In this document: in pieces, positions 25,681 to 33,037 of the stretch
How positions within the stretch are numbered: the stretch's first letter is position 1
How the letters are laid out: each line of letters begins with the position of its first letter
Source: JAPUME01 sp027294185
GTDB taxonomy: Bacteria > Acidobacteriota > Terriglobia > UBA7540 > JAPUME01
Length of the DNA: 64,000 nt
Reading direction: 5' to 3'
Assembly (NCBI GenBank): GCA_963555835.3
Contig: CAUVWZ020000002.1
Location: 1,550,001-1,614,000, forward strand
The notes under the pieces: model-generated
The model's database searches: none
The model's input: the letters and a program-made list of their open reading frames with translations, nothing else
Told to the model about the DNA's origin: nothing
Translations under genes and position numbers: made by a program

Positions 25681-25687
25681 GTTAGGC
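25681..25687 (-). repeat. Solitary attC R box overlapping the stop of cassette gene 1
   Basis: Minus-strand GCCTAAC matches the R-box consensus RYYYAAC and contains the TAA stop of the upstream gene, as in the neighbouring complete sites. I found no matching second R box within the next 100 bases (25580-25680), so this attC appears truncated at the left edge of the island. Confidence 0.4.
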
Positions 25688-26599
25688 CGCACTTTGTGGT
25701 GTTGGTCTTAGAAGTGCCAGCAGAGTTACTAAGTAGGCTGCGGCAAAGATGGCCACACTAATCCCGAGCACCAGCGCAGCTGGCCAGCTTAGATCAGACG
25801 GTGCCCGGCCAGTGAAGGTCTGAAAAGTGTAAACCGCCACTAACACGGTAAAGGCCGTCGCCCCCAAGATGACGGTTTGAACCCGTCGGCTTTCGCTCCA
25901 GTTCGTAAAGAGCAGCAGCCAGCCCAGCAACGGCAACACTTGAGCAGCGTGTATAGTGAGCGCGTGGGGTACCTTCATGGCTCCCGCTGCGCCGAAGGTG
26001 TTGCCGCCGTTGGCAATGATGAGGTATCCGAAAAATTGGGCGACAACCAGTAGCACCATGCCAGCCCGGATGGCCCACGTGAGGCTGCGGGGAGCCTGCA
26101 AGGATAAGAAGGTCCACAATGTCACCACAGTGATGACGACTCCAGCGAACACAATCAGGGTGCCCATAGTAGAGAAGACGGCCGCATCGAAAGAGGTGCT
26201 GGAGTTAAAATGCGAAGGCACCCCGCGCCACTGCTGCATGTCAATCAAGAAAGTCTCTCCAAGGAATGCAAGACCGGCGGTACCCAGTAGTAGCCAGCCT
26301 CTAACACGCCGCTTGGGCAGAAAGGTCATGACCCAGGCTAGAGATAAGGCGTTCAGCCCAAATGCTTCACCGAAGAGGATTGGCTTGCGCCAGGAGACGT
26401 CGCCCGCAAGAGAACCGCCCGTTACGATGAGCACGCCGGTGTGGAACACAGCGCTGACCAATAACAAGCCCCCGGTGAAGTAGAGAAATTTCTGGTAATC
26501 CTCTGCTTGACTCCAGTAACTGCGCAACGTGGCTACCATCGCCCGGATTAGGGTACCCGCATTCTTGAAGCCGCCTGGTGGAAATATGACTTCGGACAT
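25682..26599 (-). CDS. Multi-pass membrane protein, unknown function (cassette gene 1)
   Basis: A 305-residue protein with seven or eight hydrophobic segments, for example FTGGLLLVSAVFHTGVLIV, WLLLGTAGLAFLGETFLI, GTLIVFAGVVITVVTLWTFL and LPLLGWLLLFTNW. Conserved-looking polar residues lie in DMQQWRGVPSHFNSSTSFDA and ANGGNTFGAAGAMKVPHALTIHAAQVLP, where several His could bind a ligand or heme. I do not recognise a characterised family. It ends TPQSAA with its TAA stop inside GCCTAAC, an R box of an attC-like site. An AGGGAG precedes the ATG by 11 bases. It is the most distal gene of the cassette array in this direction. Confidence 0.75.
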   Translation of the reverse strand: MSEVIFPPGGFKNAGTLIRAMVATLRSYWSQAEDYQKFLYFTGGLLLVSAVFHTGVLIVTGGSLAGDVSWRKPILFGEAFGLNALSLAWVMTFLPKRRVRGWLLLGTAGLAFLGETFLIDMQQWRGVPSHFNSSTSFDAAVFSTMGTLIVFAGVVITVVTLWTFLSLQAPRSLTWAIRAGMVLLVVAQFFGYLIIANGGNTFGAAGAMKVPHALTIHAAQVLPLLGWLLLFTNWSESRRVQTVILGATAFTVLVAVYTFQTFTGRAPSDLSWPAALVLGISVAIFAAAYLVTLLALLRPTPQSAA

Positions 26600-26684
26600 T
26601 TGTCTAATGCTCCCTTTTTGCTTGTTGAGCGGTGGCCTTTTTTTCGGCCAACTATTTGCGCATTGAATCGTTCGATACGGTGCG

Positions 26685-26756
26685 GCCTAACGATCAAGCT
26701 CACCAGCGGCAATGGGGCGCAGCGGATTTGCTGTCCGGTGCAGCGACTGGTTCGGC
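26685..26756 (-). repeat. attC-like recombination site A
   Basis: Read on the minus strand, R'' is GCCGAAC (26756-26750), L'' is GCTGCACC, L' is GGTGAGC and R' is GTTAGGC (26691-26685). The R boxes pair, and the L arms pair with one extra G in L'', as expected for the extrahelical base of integron attC sites. The 72-bp length is typical. It sits between cassette gene 2 and cassette gene 1 in the same orientation as sites B and C. Confidence 0.7.
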
Positions 26757-26819
26757 GGTTCGTTCATTCCGCCCTAATCATTCCCAAATATGCCATCAAA
26801 GACGGTACCAGTTAAAGGC

Positions 26820-27431
26820 TCAGAGCCCTTTTGTCATTCGATAGAACTTCAATCCCGGTATAGCCAATCGCTTCGGCCACTGCGACTCGACGGTCATCCC
26901 GCGGCGCTCGTAGAATCGGCGAGCTCCCTCATTCTTAGCTGAAACGTCTAGGGATAGTCGAGTCGATCCGCTGGCGCGAGCCCGCTCTTCATAGCAGTCC
27001 ATCAAGACGGAGCCGACGCCATCGCCGCGAAGTTCCCTATCAACAGCGATGGCGTGGAGGTAGAAATCGCCATCGGCGATTGAATCGATAATCCGCATGA
27101 GTGGAGCAAACAGCATTCGCACGATCCTCATTCGTAGATTACGCATTCCGGCAGCTCGGTTCAGAGGTTGGCGCGAGGAACGACGATGCTGCTCCGCGGT
27201 GTAGCCCAAGACCATTCCCACGATGACGTTGTCACGTTCTGCGAAAGTCACATGCTGGTAGGAGAGGTCGTGGTCGGGCTGAGCGAACGCCGTGGCGATT
27301 ATGTGCGCGGCGCGGCGACCGAGCATAAAACGCATGAACCCCTCGGCTGCTTCGTCAAGGTAGCGGGCAAATGCCAGACCTTCATCGAACGCGGGTTTGG
27401 CTGTCCTTAGGACTATCGAATGCCGATCCAT
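26820..27431 (-). CDS. GNAT-family N-acetyltransferase (cassette gene 2)
   Basis: A 203-residue acetyl-CoA-dependent acyltransferase of the GNAT fold. The acetyl-CoA pyrophosphate loop is visible as VDRELRGDGVGSVLMDCYEERA (R-x-x-G-D-G-x-G), preceded by the beta strand FYLHAIAVDREL and followed by the family end SLDVSAKNEGARRFYERRGM. The target (antibiotic, amino acid, polyamine or protein) cannot be told from sequence. The start lies only 19 bases inside the boundary formed by attC site B, with AGAAGGA as ribosome binding site. Acetyltransferases are among the most frequent integron-cassette genes. Confidence 0.88.
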   Translation of the reverse strand: MDRHSIVLRTAKPAFDEGLAFARYLDEAAEGFMRFMLGRRAAHIIATAFAQPDHDLSYQHVTFAERDNVIVGMVLGYTAEQHRRSSRQPLNRAAGMRNLRMRIVRMLFAPLMRIIDSIADGDFYLHAIAVDRELRGDGVGSVLMDCYEERARASGSTRLSLDVSAKNEGARRFYERRGMTVESQWPKRLAIPGLKFYRMTKGL

Positions 27432-27444
27432 ACGGTCCTTCTAC

Positions 27445-27510
27445 GCCGAACGTATGGTTAACCTGCGGGCCGTGACAGATTGGACCGACAGGTTCAACCA
27501 TTTGTTAGGC
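27445..27510 (-). repeat. attC-like recombination site B
   Basis: Minus strand: R'' GCCTAAC (27510-27504), L'' TGGTTGAACCTG, L' CAGGTTAACCA, R' GTTCGGC (27451-27445). The two L arms match except for one extra G in L''; total length is 66 bp. R' differs at one base from the GTTRRRY consensus. Cassette gene 2 begins directly after it. This is the clearest palindrome in the island. Confidence 0.75.
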
Positions 27511-27711
27511 CGCCTCCAGCCGCTCAAAGCAACATCGGAACAGATCCGACAAGCAGTAAGGTCCACCATGGCAAGCTAAGTGCATCGACGCGATTCCGTA
27601 GATGGAAGAAAGCGAACCCAGCAGCAGAGCCGCTCCCTTAATGACAAGATAAGGGAAACGGACAAGTTGCGGGATCCTACTTCTTCCTGGGCTGCGGCCC
27701 GGAACTGACAT
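27505..27711 (-). CDS. Possible small membrane ORF ending in attC site B
   Basis: A 68-residue frame whose stop lies inside the R'' box of site B, the position expected for a cassette gene end. It has one hydrophobic stretch, LVIKGAALLLGSLSSIYGIASM, and a Cys-rich tail. Its 5' end overlaps the 3' end of the NAD(P)-binding gene by 35 bases in another frame. No ribosome binding site supports the ATG at 27711. It may be a real second gene in the cassette, or only trailing sequence. Confidence 0.25.
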   Translation of the reverse strand: MSVPGRSPGRSRIPQLVRFPYLVIKGAALLLGSLSSIYGIASMHLACHGGPYCLSDLFRCCFERLEAA

Positions 27712-28363
27712 GCGGCGCAAGCTTGTCCCACTCGCTCGACGCCACGCAGTACAAGCAAAAGTCGCCGTGGTCGTAAATCGAACAGTTCATCGGGCCGCGC
27801 TTATCCTTATGCACGTAGGCTCCGACAAAGGGCGTCTTGGTCGGCCTCACCGGTCTGGTGAGCACCCACGTGATACCAACCGCGCCGTTCTTGCCCATGA
27901 GCAGACTGTCGCGCTCCCACTCGTTCTGTTCCAGCAAGTCGACGCCAAAGAGCTTCAGCACTCTCAGCAGGGGGTGCACGGCGCGCTGGAAACCCCCAGG
28001 CTTCTCGCCCGGCATCATCATCGGTCCGGAGCCCATGCCGATATACTTTGTCACGCCGGCAGCCTTCATGGCGTTCCAGACGTGCGGGAGGTTGTGCGTC
28101 TTCGGACGCTTCTTCCTGTCGTCGCCGAGCGCCGAGACGACGCCATCGCAACCCGCAAACGCCTTTCTCAACTTCTCCTCTTCATCCAGCTGCGCCTCGA
28201 CCACCGTAGTCGTCGGCTTCACGTCATTGAACTTGTGCGGCGACCGCGTGACCACCACCGCCTCGACACCGATCTCCTCGGCCCGGGCGAGGATCCCCTT
28301 GCCGTAGTTTCCGCTGGCGCCGATGATCGCCACCTTAACGGGCTTCGCAACGTTCGTGCTCAT
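27677..28363 (-). CDS. NAD(P)-binding Rossmann protein (atypical SDR / NmrA-like; cassette gene 3)
   Basis: A 228-residue protein starting with the dinucleotide-binding motif VAIIGASGNYGKGI (G-x-x-G-x-x-G type) and followed by the strand-loop pattern VEAVVVTRSP, DGVVSALGDD and KYIGMGS. This matches NAD(P)H-binding atypical short-chain dehydrogenases (PF13460-type), which include flavin reductases and redox-sensing NmrA-like proteins. The usual SDR YxxxK catalytic pair is not seen. The C-terminal region (SIYDHGDFCLYCVASSEWDKLAPHVSSG) shows the common end of the fold. It occupies the cassette between attC sites B and C; a 166-base trailer separates its stop from site B. Confidence 0.82.
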   Translation of the reverse strand: MSTNVAKPVKVAIIGASGNYGKGILARAEEIGVEAVVVTRSPHKFNDVKPTTTVVEAQLDEEEKLRKAFAGCDGVVSALGDDRKKRPKTHNLPHVWNAMKAAGVTKYIGMGSGPMMMPGEKPGGFQRAVHPLLRVLKLFGVDLLEQNEWERDSLLMGKNGAVGITWVLTRPVRPTKTPFVGAYVHKDKRGPMNCSIYDHGDFCLYCVASSEWDKLAPHVSSGPQPRKK

Positions 28364-28406
28364 GATGTTTGTGTTCCGCGGTACGACCGCTTCTGTTCTT
28401 ACGTCG

Positions 28407-28497
28407 GCCTAACAGCTGGCGGTTCAGCTGCCGCGACGAGTGGCTTCGAACAAACCACCGCCGCTCTTACGCGGTCAGCTGCAACCGCGTGTTAGAC
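28407..28497 (-). repeat. attC-like recombination site C
   Basis: Minus strand: R'' GTCTAAC (28497-28491), L'' CGGTTGCAGCTG, L' CAGCTGAACCG, R' GTTAGGC (28413-28407). The L arms pair over 11 bases with one extra G in L''. The 91-bp site has a further GTGG/CCAC hairpin in its variable terminal part. The TAA stop of the HEPN gene lies within R''. Confidence 0.75.
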
Positions 28498-29268
28498 GGT
28501 TTCGCCTCTTTCGGGTCTGCCGCCATAGGGTTCCTGAACTCTCCAGGGCCCACGCGATTCCAAGAAGACCCCAACAGTCTGCGTCGCGAGGTTCCACTTG
28601 CTGCTCGCACGTCCGTCAATAGAGAGAACTGCCTCGAGCAAGAAGCGCATATCCGATTCCGTCTCGTCGAACGTGAGCCGAAGTGGCGTACCTTCGACCA
28701 GGGCGTCGGCCCCCTTCACCCGAGCCAGGAAAACGCGGCTCACGACGCCTCGATTGTGCGCGATAACGTTACGGTGCTCAATCAAATGAATTGCGCGCTT
28801 GAGCTCGTCGTTAGACTCGAACAGCGGGAATCCCATCCGACGCTCTACGTAGCTTTGAAGTTCGCACATGCCTTTGTACGACAGGTCGTGGACACGCCGC
28901 TCCGCAAGGTGCGCAATAACCTCTTCCATCGTTGTACACTCAAGGACTTCCTGGTACGACAGCTTTTCCTGAGACTTGAGTACATCGGGGTTCTCTTTGA
29001 AAACCAGCGCGAGAAGTTGGGCGACATAGGTAAGAAAGTTGTCGACGGATCTTCCAAGCACCATTTCGAACAGCGTCTGATCAAAAGCGCGGAGCACACC
29101 AATTGCGTCGGGAGATCCCGATGAGTGCGGCATCTTCCCCTCAACCTTGGTCGCATAGCCGTAGGCGGTTTGGCTTGTGAAATAGACAAAGTTCTGGACC
29201 TCGACCGAGGTAAGAAGAGCGGCAGTACCAGCTGACGTCACCAATCTTGGTTCATAAGCACGAGCCAA
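28492..29268 (-). CDS. HEPN-domain protein, possible RNase (cassette gene 4)
   Basis: A 258-residue protein with an all-helical C-terminal half that contains R166-NVIA-H171, the R-x4-H motif of HEPN domains, in the context RAIHLIEHRNVIAHNRG. HEPN proteins with this motif are usually metal-independent RNases in toxin-antitoxin, abortive-infection and other conflict systems; the flanking helices resemble RiboL-PSP-HEPN-type proteins. The N-terminal half (residues 1-110) is not recognised. No nucleotidyltransferase (MNT) partner or small antitoxin frame is next to it. TTG 29268 has GGGGA six bases upstream. The stop codon sits inside attC site C, so this is a cassette gene. RNase activity is inference. 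Confidence 0.72.
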   Translation of the reverse strand: MARAYEPRLVTSAGTAALLTSVEVQNFVYFTSQTAYGYATKVEGKMPHSSGSPDAIGVLRAFDQTLFEMVLGRSVDNFLTYVAQLLALVFKENPDVLKSQEKLSYQEVLECTTMEEVIAHLAERRVHDLSYKGMCELQSYVERRMGFPLFESNDELKRAIHLIEHRNVIAHNRGVVSRVFLARVKGADALVEGTPLRLTFDETESDMRFLLEAVLSIDGRASSKWNLATQTVGVFLESRGPWRVQEPYGGRPERGETV

Positions 29269-29599
29269 GGATGTTCCCCACTTGTTATCCGAATAACTAG
29301 TAATTAGGCTGACCTGGATAAACGCGGTCCTGGTCGGCCTATCACGAAACCGCTACTGGCAAGCCGCGGCGATAACGACTTTATTTGTAACGACTTCTTG
29401 CGGGTTCAAGTAACTTCCCTACCAGTTTTAGGCCGACCGGTAAGTCCGGATAATCCCGCTGCTCTCGGTCCACGGAGCATTCCGCATCCAGTCGAGGGGG
29501 CTGTGAACACCTCGCCCGCTGCCGTTCAACACGAAAACCTAATTATACCTAACTTGCCACGCCTGATATGCCGTTGTCGTGTCTCTAAAAAGATCGCTC
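29269..29599. other. Palindrome-rich noncoding stretch, possible eroded cassette junction
   Basis: No convincing gene. Related elements recur: TAGGCTGACC (29305-29314), GGTCGGCCTA (29332-29341) and TAGGCCGACC (29429-29438) form overlapping inverted repeats, and ACCTAAC (29548-29554) fits an R-box consensus. The same TTTAGGCYGAC core appears at about 30871. These resemble R-box neighbourhoods in sites A-C (GTTAGGCCGAC beside site C) but lack paired L arms, so they may be decayed attC sites. Confidence 0.4.
29558..29580. repeat. 23-bp direct repeat, left copy
   Basis: This 23-base sequence begins CACGCCTGAT and ends TTGTCGT. It matches 30942-30964 at 21 of 23 positions in the same orientation. 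The pair brackets the O-methyltransferase gene and its trailing remnant, 1384 bp apart. Confidence 0.65.
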
Positions 29600-29773
29600 T
29601 CAGGGTGACCAGTTTGTATCCGGTTCGAGCGGGTAGATGGGGCGGACGATGTTCTTGTAGGAAAGCGCTTCCACCAACCGGTAAGCGAAGCCGGGGGGCG
29701 AGGCCATGATGGTTCGCGGGACGATGTCGCGCAGCGCCTTGTCAGGCCGCCCATCGGTCCACGTCCACTCCGG
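29600..29773 (-). pseudogene. In-frame gene remnant after the O-methyltransferase stop
   Basis: Directly after the methyltransferase TAA the same frame stays open for 57 codons and has protein-like composition: RDIVPRTIMASPPGFAYRL, then VEALSYKNIVRPIYPLEPD. It has no plausible start near its beginning. I do not recognise the family; it could be the C-terminal relic of a lost gene, or a rare C-terminal extension if the stop were suppressed or a sequence error. Low certainty. Confidence 0.3.
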
Positions 29774-30796
29774 TTACTTATAGGCGACACCGGCGCTTGC
29801 AGGCCCTGCCAACGGAATGACCTCGGTCCCACTGAAGCCTACCTCTCGACACCACCCGAAGAAATCAGCGGCCGTGAAGTCGAATGCGTCGCCGAACTCG
29901 ATCAACATATTGAGAGACATCAGGAGACCGAAAACGTTCTTACGTCTCGCGTCATCGATCAGGTTCTCAACAGCAACGAACGCGCCACCCGGAGGCAGGG
30001 CGTCGTAAGCTGCACGGATGAGGTGCATTTTCTTCTCCAGATTCCAGTCGTGGAGAATCATGCCCATCGTAATCACATCGGCCTTCGGGAGCGGCTCTGC
30101 GAAGAAGTCAAGAGGCTTTGCGGAGACTCGATCCGTGAGTCCCGCGGCCGCGATCTTCCGCTCCGCGATCACGGTCGCGGCCGGAAGGTCAGCAGAAATG
30201 CATCGAAGGTGAGGGTGCATCCGGGCCACTAGCACTGAGAGCAGTCCGTTCGCACCACCCACGTCACAAACCGTGTGATAGCGGGAGAAATCGAACTTAT
30301 CGGCCAAGGCCTGAAAATTGCCCGCGGAAATTCCGCTCATTGCGTCCATGAATTGCTCGAGCCGCTCCGGGCTGTTGTAGAGCTCGGTAAAGATGGGCTT
30401 GCCCGTGTGTTTGACCTCGTTTTGTGGGCTTCCAGTCCGGAGCCCCTCGGTGAGATCGCCCCAGAAACCGTAGAGGCGAGCGTTGGCCATTTCCAGGAAG
30501 CCGCCCATGAACTGCGGGCTGTTCCGATCGAGGAACAGCGCAGACTCCTCAGTATTACGATAGCGCGCCTCGGGGCCGTTACCGTCACGGTCAAGAAAGC
30601 CGAGCGCCACCAGGGCGTCGAAAAAATCCGGATTCGCTCTTGCATGCAGCCGAAGCGCACCCTGCAGCGCGGGGCCAGTCATGGAATTGGCGCCAAGCTC
30701 TGTGAAGAGTCCCAACTCTACCGCCGAGAGCAGGACCTTGGCTTGCCAGAAGGCCATGCCGACCTCCATGATTAGAGCCGGAGATAATGTGGTCAT
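29774..30796 (-). CDS. SAM-dependent O-methyltransferase (acetylserotonin OMT-like)
   Basis: A 340-residue two-domain methyltransferase. Residues 8-100 form the winged-helix dimerisation domain (FWQAKVLLSAVELGLFTEL, with FFDALVALGFL). The catalytic domain has SAM motif I CDVGGANGLLSVLVARMHP (about residue 173), the acidic loop SADLPA, and the methyltransf_2 signature VITMGMILHDWNLEKKMHLIRAAYDALPPGG in pieces, with the catalytic-type His in LHDW. The C-terminus GTEVIPLAGPASAGVAYK is the usual family end. Substrates are typically small phenols or polyketides; none can be assigned. It shares the minus orientation of the cassette genes but is not bounded by clear attC sites; direct repeats flank it instead. 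Confidence 0.88.
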   Translation of the reverse strand: MTTLSPALIMEVGMAFWQAKVLLSAVELGLFTELGANSMTGPALQGALRLHARANPDFFDALVALGFLDRDGNGPEARYRNTEESALFLDRNSPQFMGGFLEMANARLYGFWGDLTEGLRTGSPQNEVKHTGKPIFTELYNSPERLEQFMDAMSGISAGNFQALADKFDFSRYHTVCDVGGANGLLSVLVARMHPHLRCISADLPAATVIAERKIAAAGLTDRVSAKPLDFFAEPLPKADVITMGMILHDWNLEKKMHLIRAAYDALPPGGAFVAVENLIDDARRKNVFGLLMSLNMLIEFGDAFDFTAADFFGWCREVGFSGTEVIPLAGPASAGVAYK

Positions 30797-30941
30797 GGCT
30801 GAGGTTCCCTTTCCATTAAGTTCAAGGTTGGCAGGATTATCGTACCCGCGCTTGAGGGCATCCTACCCCTGTTTAGGCTGACGCGCGTAAATTTCAGAAC
30901 GACCAACCCATCGTAACTAAAGGTGATTTTGTCTACCCTAT

Positions 30942-30964
30942 CACGCCTGATGTGCCTTTGTCGT
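30942..30964. repeat. 23-bp direct repeat, right copy
   Basis: Partner of 29558-29580 with two mismatches. It lies between the O-methyltransferase gene and the end of the convergently placed secreted methyltransferase gene block, near the right edge of the island. The 194-bp gap 30797-30990 contains no gene. Confidence 0.65.
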
Positions 30965-30990
30965 ACTCTGGCGGGGGGACCGCTTACGGA

Positions 30991-31692
30991 TTAGTCGAGC
31001 TCAAAAACCAGAAAATACTGGTGCGGCAGGAAGTCGTACTCTTCGACCAGATGGAATCCGGCCTGCTCAATTTCTTGAATCATATCGCTTCGCGCGATCT
31101 TCATGCGAGGCGAAGGGCCCACCGGCAGCGGCCTCTTGTAGAAGTCAACGATCACCAGCCGCCCTCCCTCCCTCAACGCCCGGGTAATATAGGGATAGTA
31201 GCGGTCGCGATTCTCAATGTGATGAATGGTATTACAGATGAAAACCATATCGACCGATGAGCCGGCGAGTTTCGGGTCATCCGGGGTGGCCTCGACGAGC
31301 TCGATGTTCGCGAGTTCTTCCTTCCCTGCGCGCCACTTGAGGTAGTTGAGCATATCGGAGTCGATATCCGCCGCGTAAACCTTTCCCGTCTCCCCCACGG
31401 CGCGGGCGAAGCGCACCACGAAGTAGCCCGAGCCGGACCCGATTTCGGCCACTCGCTGCCCGCTCTTGAGCTGCAACCGCTCGACCACCTGATCGGGCTT
31501 TTGCCACTCCTGGCGGGAGGGAGATTCAAGAGCTTGAATGTAGGCGCTACTGGAACGGGGAGGATGGTCTTGCTGGTGAGCTGTCTGCCCGGAGGCAGCA
31601 CGATCGCAAAAATTGACGGCCACGACGAGCAGACCGAGCCCTATCGCAGGTACCCGTCGCAGCGGTTTTGGGTGATCCGCCATCTTACTCAT
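30991..31692 (-). CDS. Class I methyltransferase with N-terminal signal/membrane segment
   Basis: A 233-residue protein whose first 37 residues look like a Sec signal or membrane anchor (RRVPAIGLGLLVVAVNFCDRAASGQ). The rest is a class I SAM-binding domain: RVAEIGSGSGYFVVRFARAVG (motif I), VYAADID, FICNTIHHIENRDRYYPYITRALREGGRLVIVDF (in pieces). Secreted UbiE-like methyltransferases of this type recur in bacterial genomes, but SAM availability outside the cytoplasm is a puzzle, so cytoplasmic retention by an uncleaved anchor is equally possible. ATG 31692 was chosen; ATG 31683 is an alternative. It is 61 bp downstream of serS on the same strand. Confidence 0.85.
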   Translation of the reverse strand: MSKMADHPKPLRRVPAIGLGLLVVAVNFCDRAASGQTAHQQDHPPRSSSAYIQALESPSRQEWQKPDQVVERLQLKSGQRVAEIGSGSGYFVVRFARAVGETGKVYAADIDSDMLNYLKWRAGKEELANIELVEATPDDPKLAGSSVDMVFICNTIHHIENRDRYYPYITRALREGGRLVIVDFYKRPLPVGPSPRMKIARSDMIQEIEQAGFHLVEEYDFLPHQYFLVFELD

Positions 31693-31753
31693 TTTCCCAC
31701 ATCCCTCCTATTCAGGCAATTCCCTCTCCCTTGCACAGGTGGACCCTTGAGGC

Positions 31754-33037
31754 TCACTTACCCGGCGGCAGGATGCGCTCCTGTCCTCCCAGGTAGGGAC
31801 GCAGGGCCTCGGGAATGACTACGGAACCGTCGGCCTGCTGGTAGTTTTCGATCAGGGCCAGCCAGGTGCGCCCTACGGCCAGCGCGCTGCCGTTGAGCGT
31901 GTGCACGAGCTCGGTCTTGCCACCCTTACCGCGCCGAAAGCGAAGGTTCGCGCGCCGGGCCTGAAAGTCGCCGAAGTTGCTGCAGGAAGAGATTTCTTTG
32001 TATTCACCGCTCGAGGGGAGCCAGACCTCGATGTCATAGGTCTTGGCCGAAGCGAATCCCATATCTCCCGTACACAGGGCCACCACGCGGTAGGGCAGGC
32101 CCAGCCGCTGCAGGATCACTTCCGCGTGGCCCGTCAGGGCTTCCAGTTCATCGAGGGAGCGTTCCGGCAGGGATAGGGTGACCAGCTCCACCTTTTGGAA
32201 CTGGTGCTGGCGGATGATGCCGCGCACATCCTTGCCGTAGGAGCCGGCTTCGCTGCGGAAGCAGGCCGTCCAGGCGGAGTAGCGAACCGGCAGCCGCTCG
32301 GCCTCCAGAATTTCGTCGCGGTGGAGATTCGTCAGCGGCACCTCGGCGGTAGGAATCAACCAGTAATCGGTCCCCTCCAGGCGGAACAGGTCGTCGGCAA
32401 ACTTGGGTAGGTTGCCGGTGCCGTAGCAACTGGCCGAGTTGACAATGAAAGGCGGCAGGATTTCCGTGTAGCCATGTTCGCCGGTGTGGATGTCGAGCAT
32501 GAAGTTGGCCAGCGCCCGTTCCAGCTTTGCGCCCACGCCGCTATAGACGGCGAAGCGGCCGCCGGCGATCTTCGCGGCACGCTCGAAATCCAGGATGCCG
32601 AGCGAGGGGCCCAGGTCCCAGTGCGCCTTGGGCTCAAAGTCGAACTTTTTCGGCTCTCCCCAGCGGCGGACTTCTTTGTTCTCGTGCGCCCCACCGCCGA
32701 CGGGGACACTGGAATGAGGAATGTTGGGAACGCCCAGAAGAAGTTCCCGAACTTTTTCTTCCGCCTGGCGGACTTGCTGCTCCAGTTCCTTGATCTCCTC
32801 GCCCAACTGCTTCATTTCCTGAATCAGGGCTGATGCATCCTGCTTCTGCTTTTTCAAGACCGCAATCTGTTCGGAGCTCTTGTTGCGGTGCGCTCTTCGC
32901 CGCTCGACCTCGGAGAGGAGCCTGCGCCGTTCGCGGTCCACCTCTTCAAAGTTTTCGAGCGAGTCGGCCATGCCCCGCTCGCGCATCTTCTGTCGAACCT
33001 GCTCCAGGTTGTCTCTTACATAGGAGATTTCAAGCAT
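31754..33037 (-). CDS. serS: Seryl-tRNA synthetase
   Basis: A 427-residue class II aminoacyl-tRNA synthetase that charges tRNA-Ser. The N-terminal coiled-coil arm (residues 25-105) binds the long variable arm of tRNA. Motif 2 lies in RYSAWTACFRSEAGSYGKDVRGIIRQHQFQKVEL (in pieces), with the TAEVPLTN serine-pocket loop before it, and motif 3 in NGSALAVGRTWLALIENYQ. Length is normal. ATG 33037 (MLEISYVRDN) is the family start; a TTG two codons upstream is unlikely. It heads a short leftward unit with the secreted methyltransferase gene. Confidence 0.97.
   Translation of the reverse strand: MLEISYVRDNLEQVRQKMRERGMADSLENFEEVDRERRRLLSEVERRRAHRNKSSEQIAVLKKQKQDASALIQEMKQLGEEIKELEQQVRQAEEKVRELLLGVPNIPHSSVPVGGGAHENKEVRRWGEPKKFDFEPKAHWDLGPSLGILDFERAAKIAGGRFAVYSGVGAKLERALANFMLDIHTGEHGYTEILPPFIVNSASCYGTGNLPKFADDLFRLEGTDYWLIPTAEVPLTNLHRDEILEAERLPVRYSAWTACFRSEAGSYGKDVRGIIRQHQFQKVELVTLSLPERSLDELEALTGHAEVILQRLGLPYRVVALCTGDMGFASAKTYDIEVWLPSSGEYKEISSCSNFGDFQARRANLRFRRGKGGKTELVHTLNGSALAVGRTWLALIENYQQADGSVVIPEALRPYLGGQERILPPGK

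Noticed and set aside
27710..28495. Long plus-strand frame opposite the NAD(P)-binding gene
   Set aside because: It is antisense to a clear Rossmann-fold gene, has no recognisable domain, and crosses attC site C.
28369..29124. Plus-strand frame opposite the HEPN gene
   Set aside because: The minus-strand gene has the HEPN motif and ends exactly in an attC R box; the plus frame has neither motif nor ribosome binding site.
29303..29438. Fourth attC site (site D)
   Set aside because: Inverted repeats are present (GGTCGGCCTA/TAGGCCGACC), but they extend outside the R-box positions and the inner arms are unequally spaced (2 versus 19 bases), unlike attC. Kept only as a possible eroded site.
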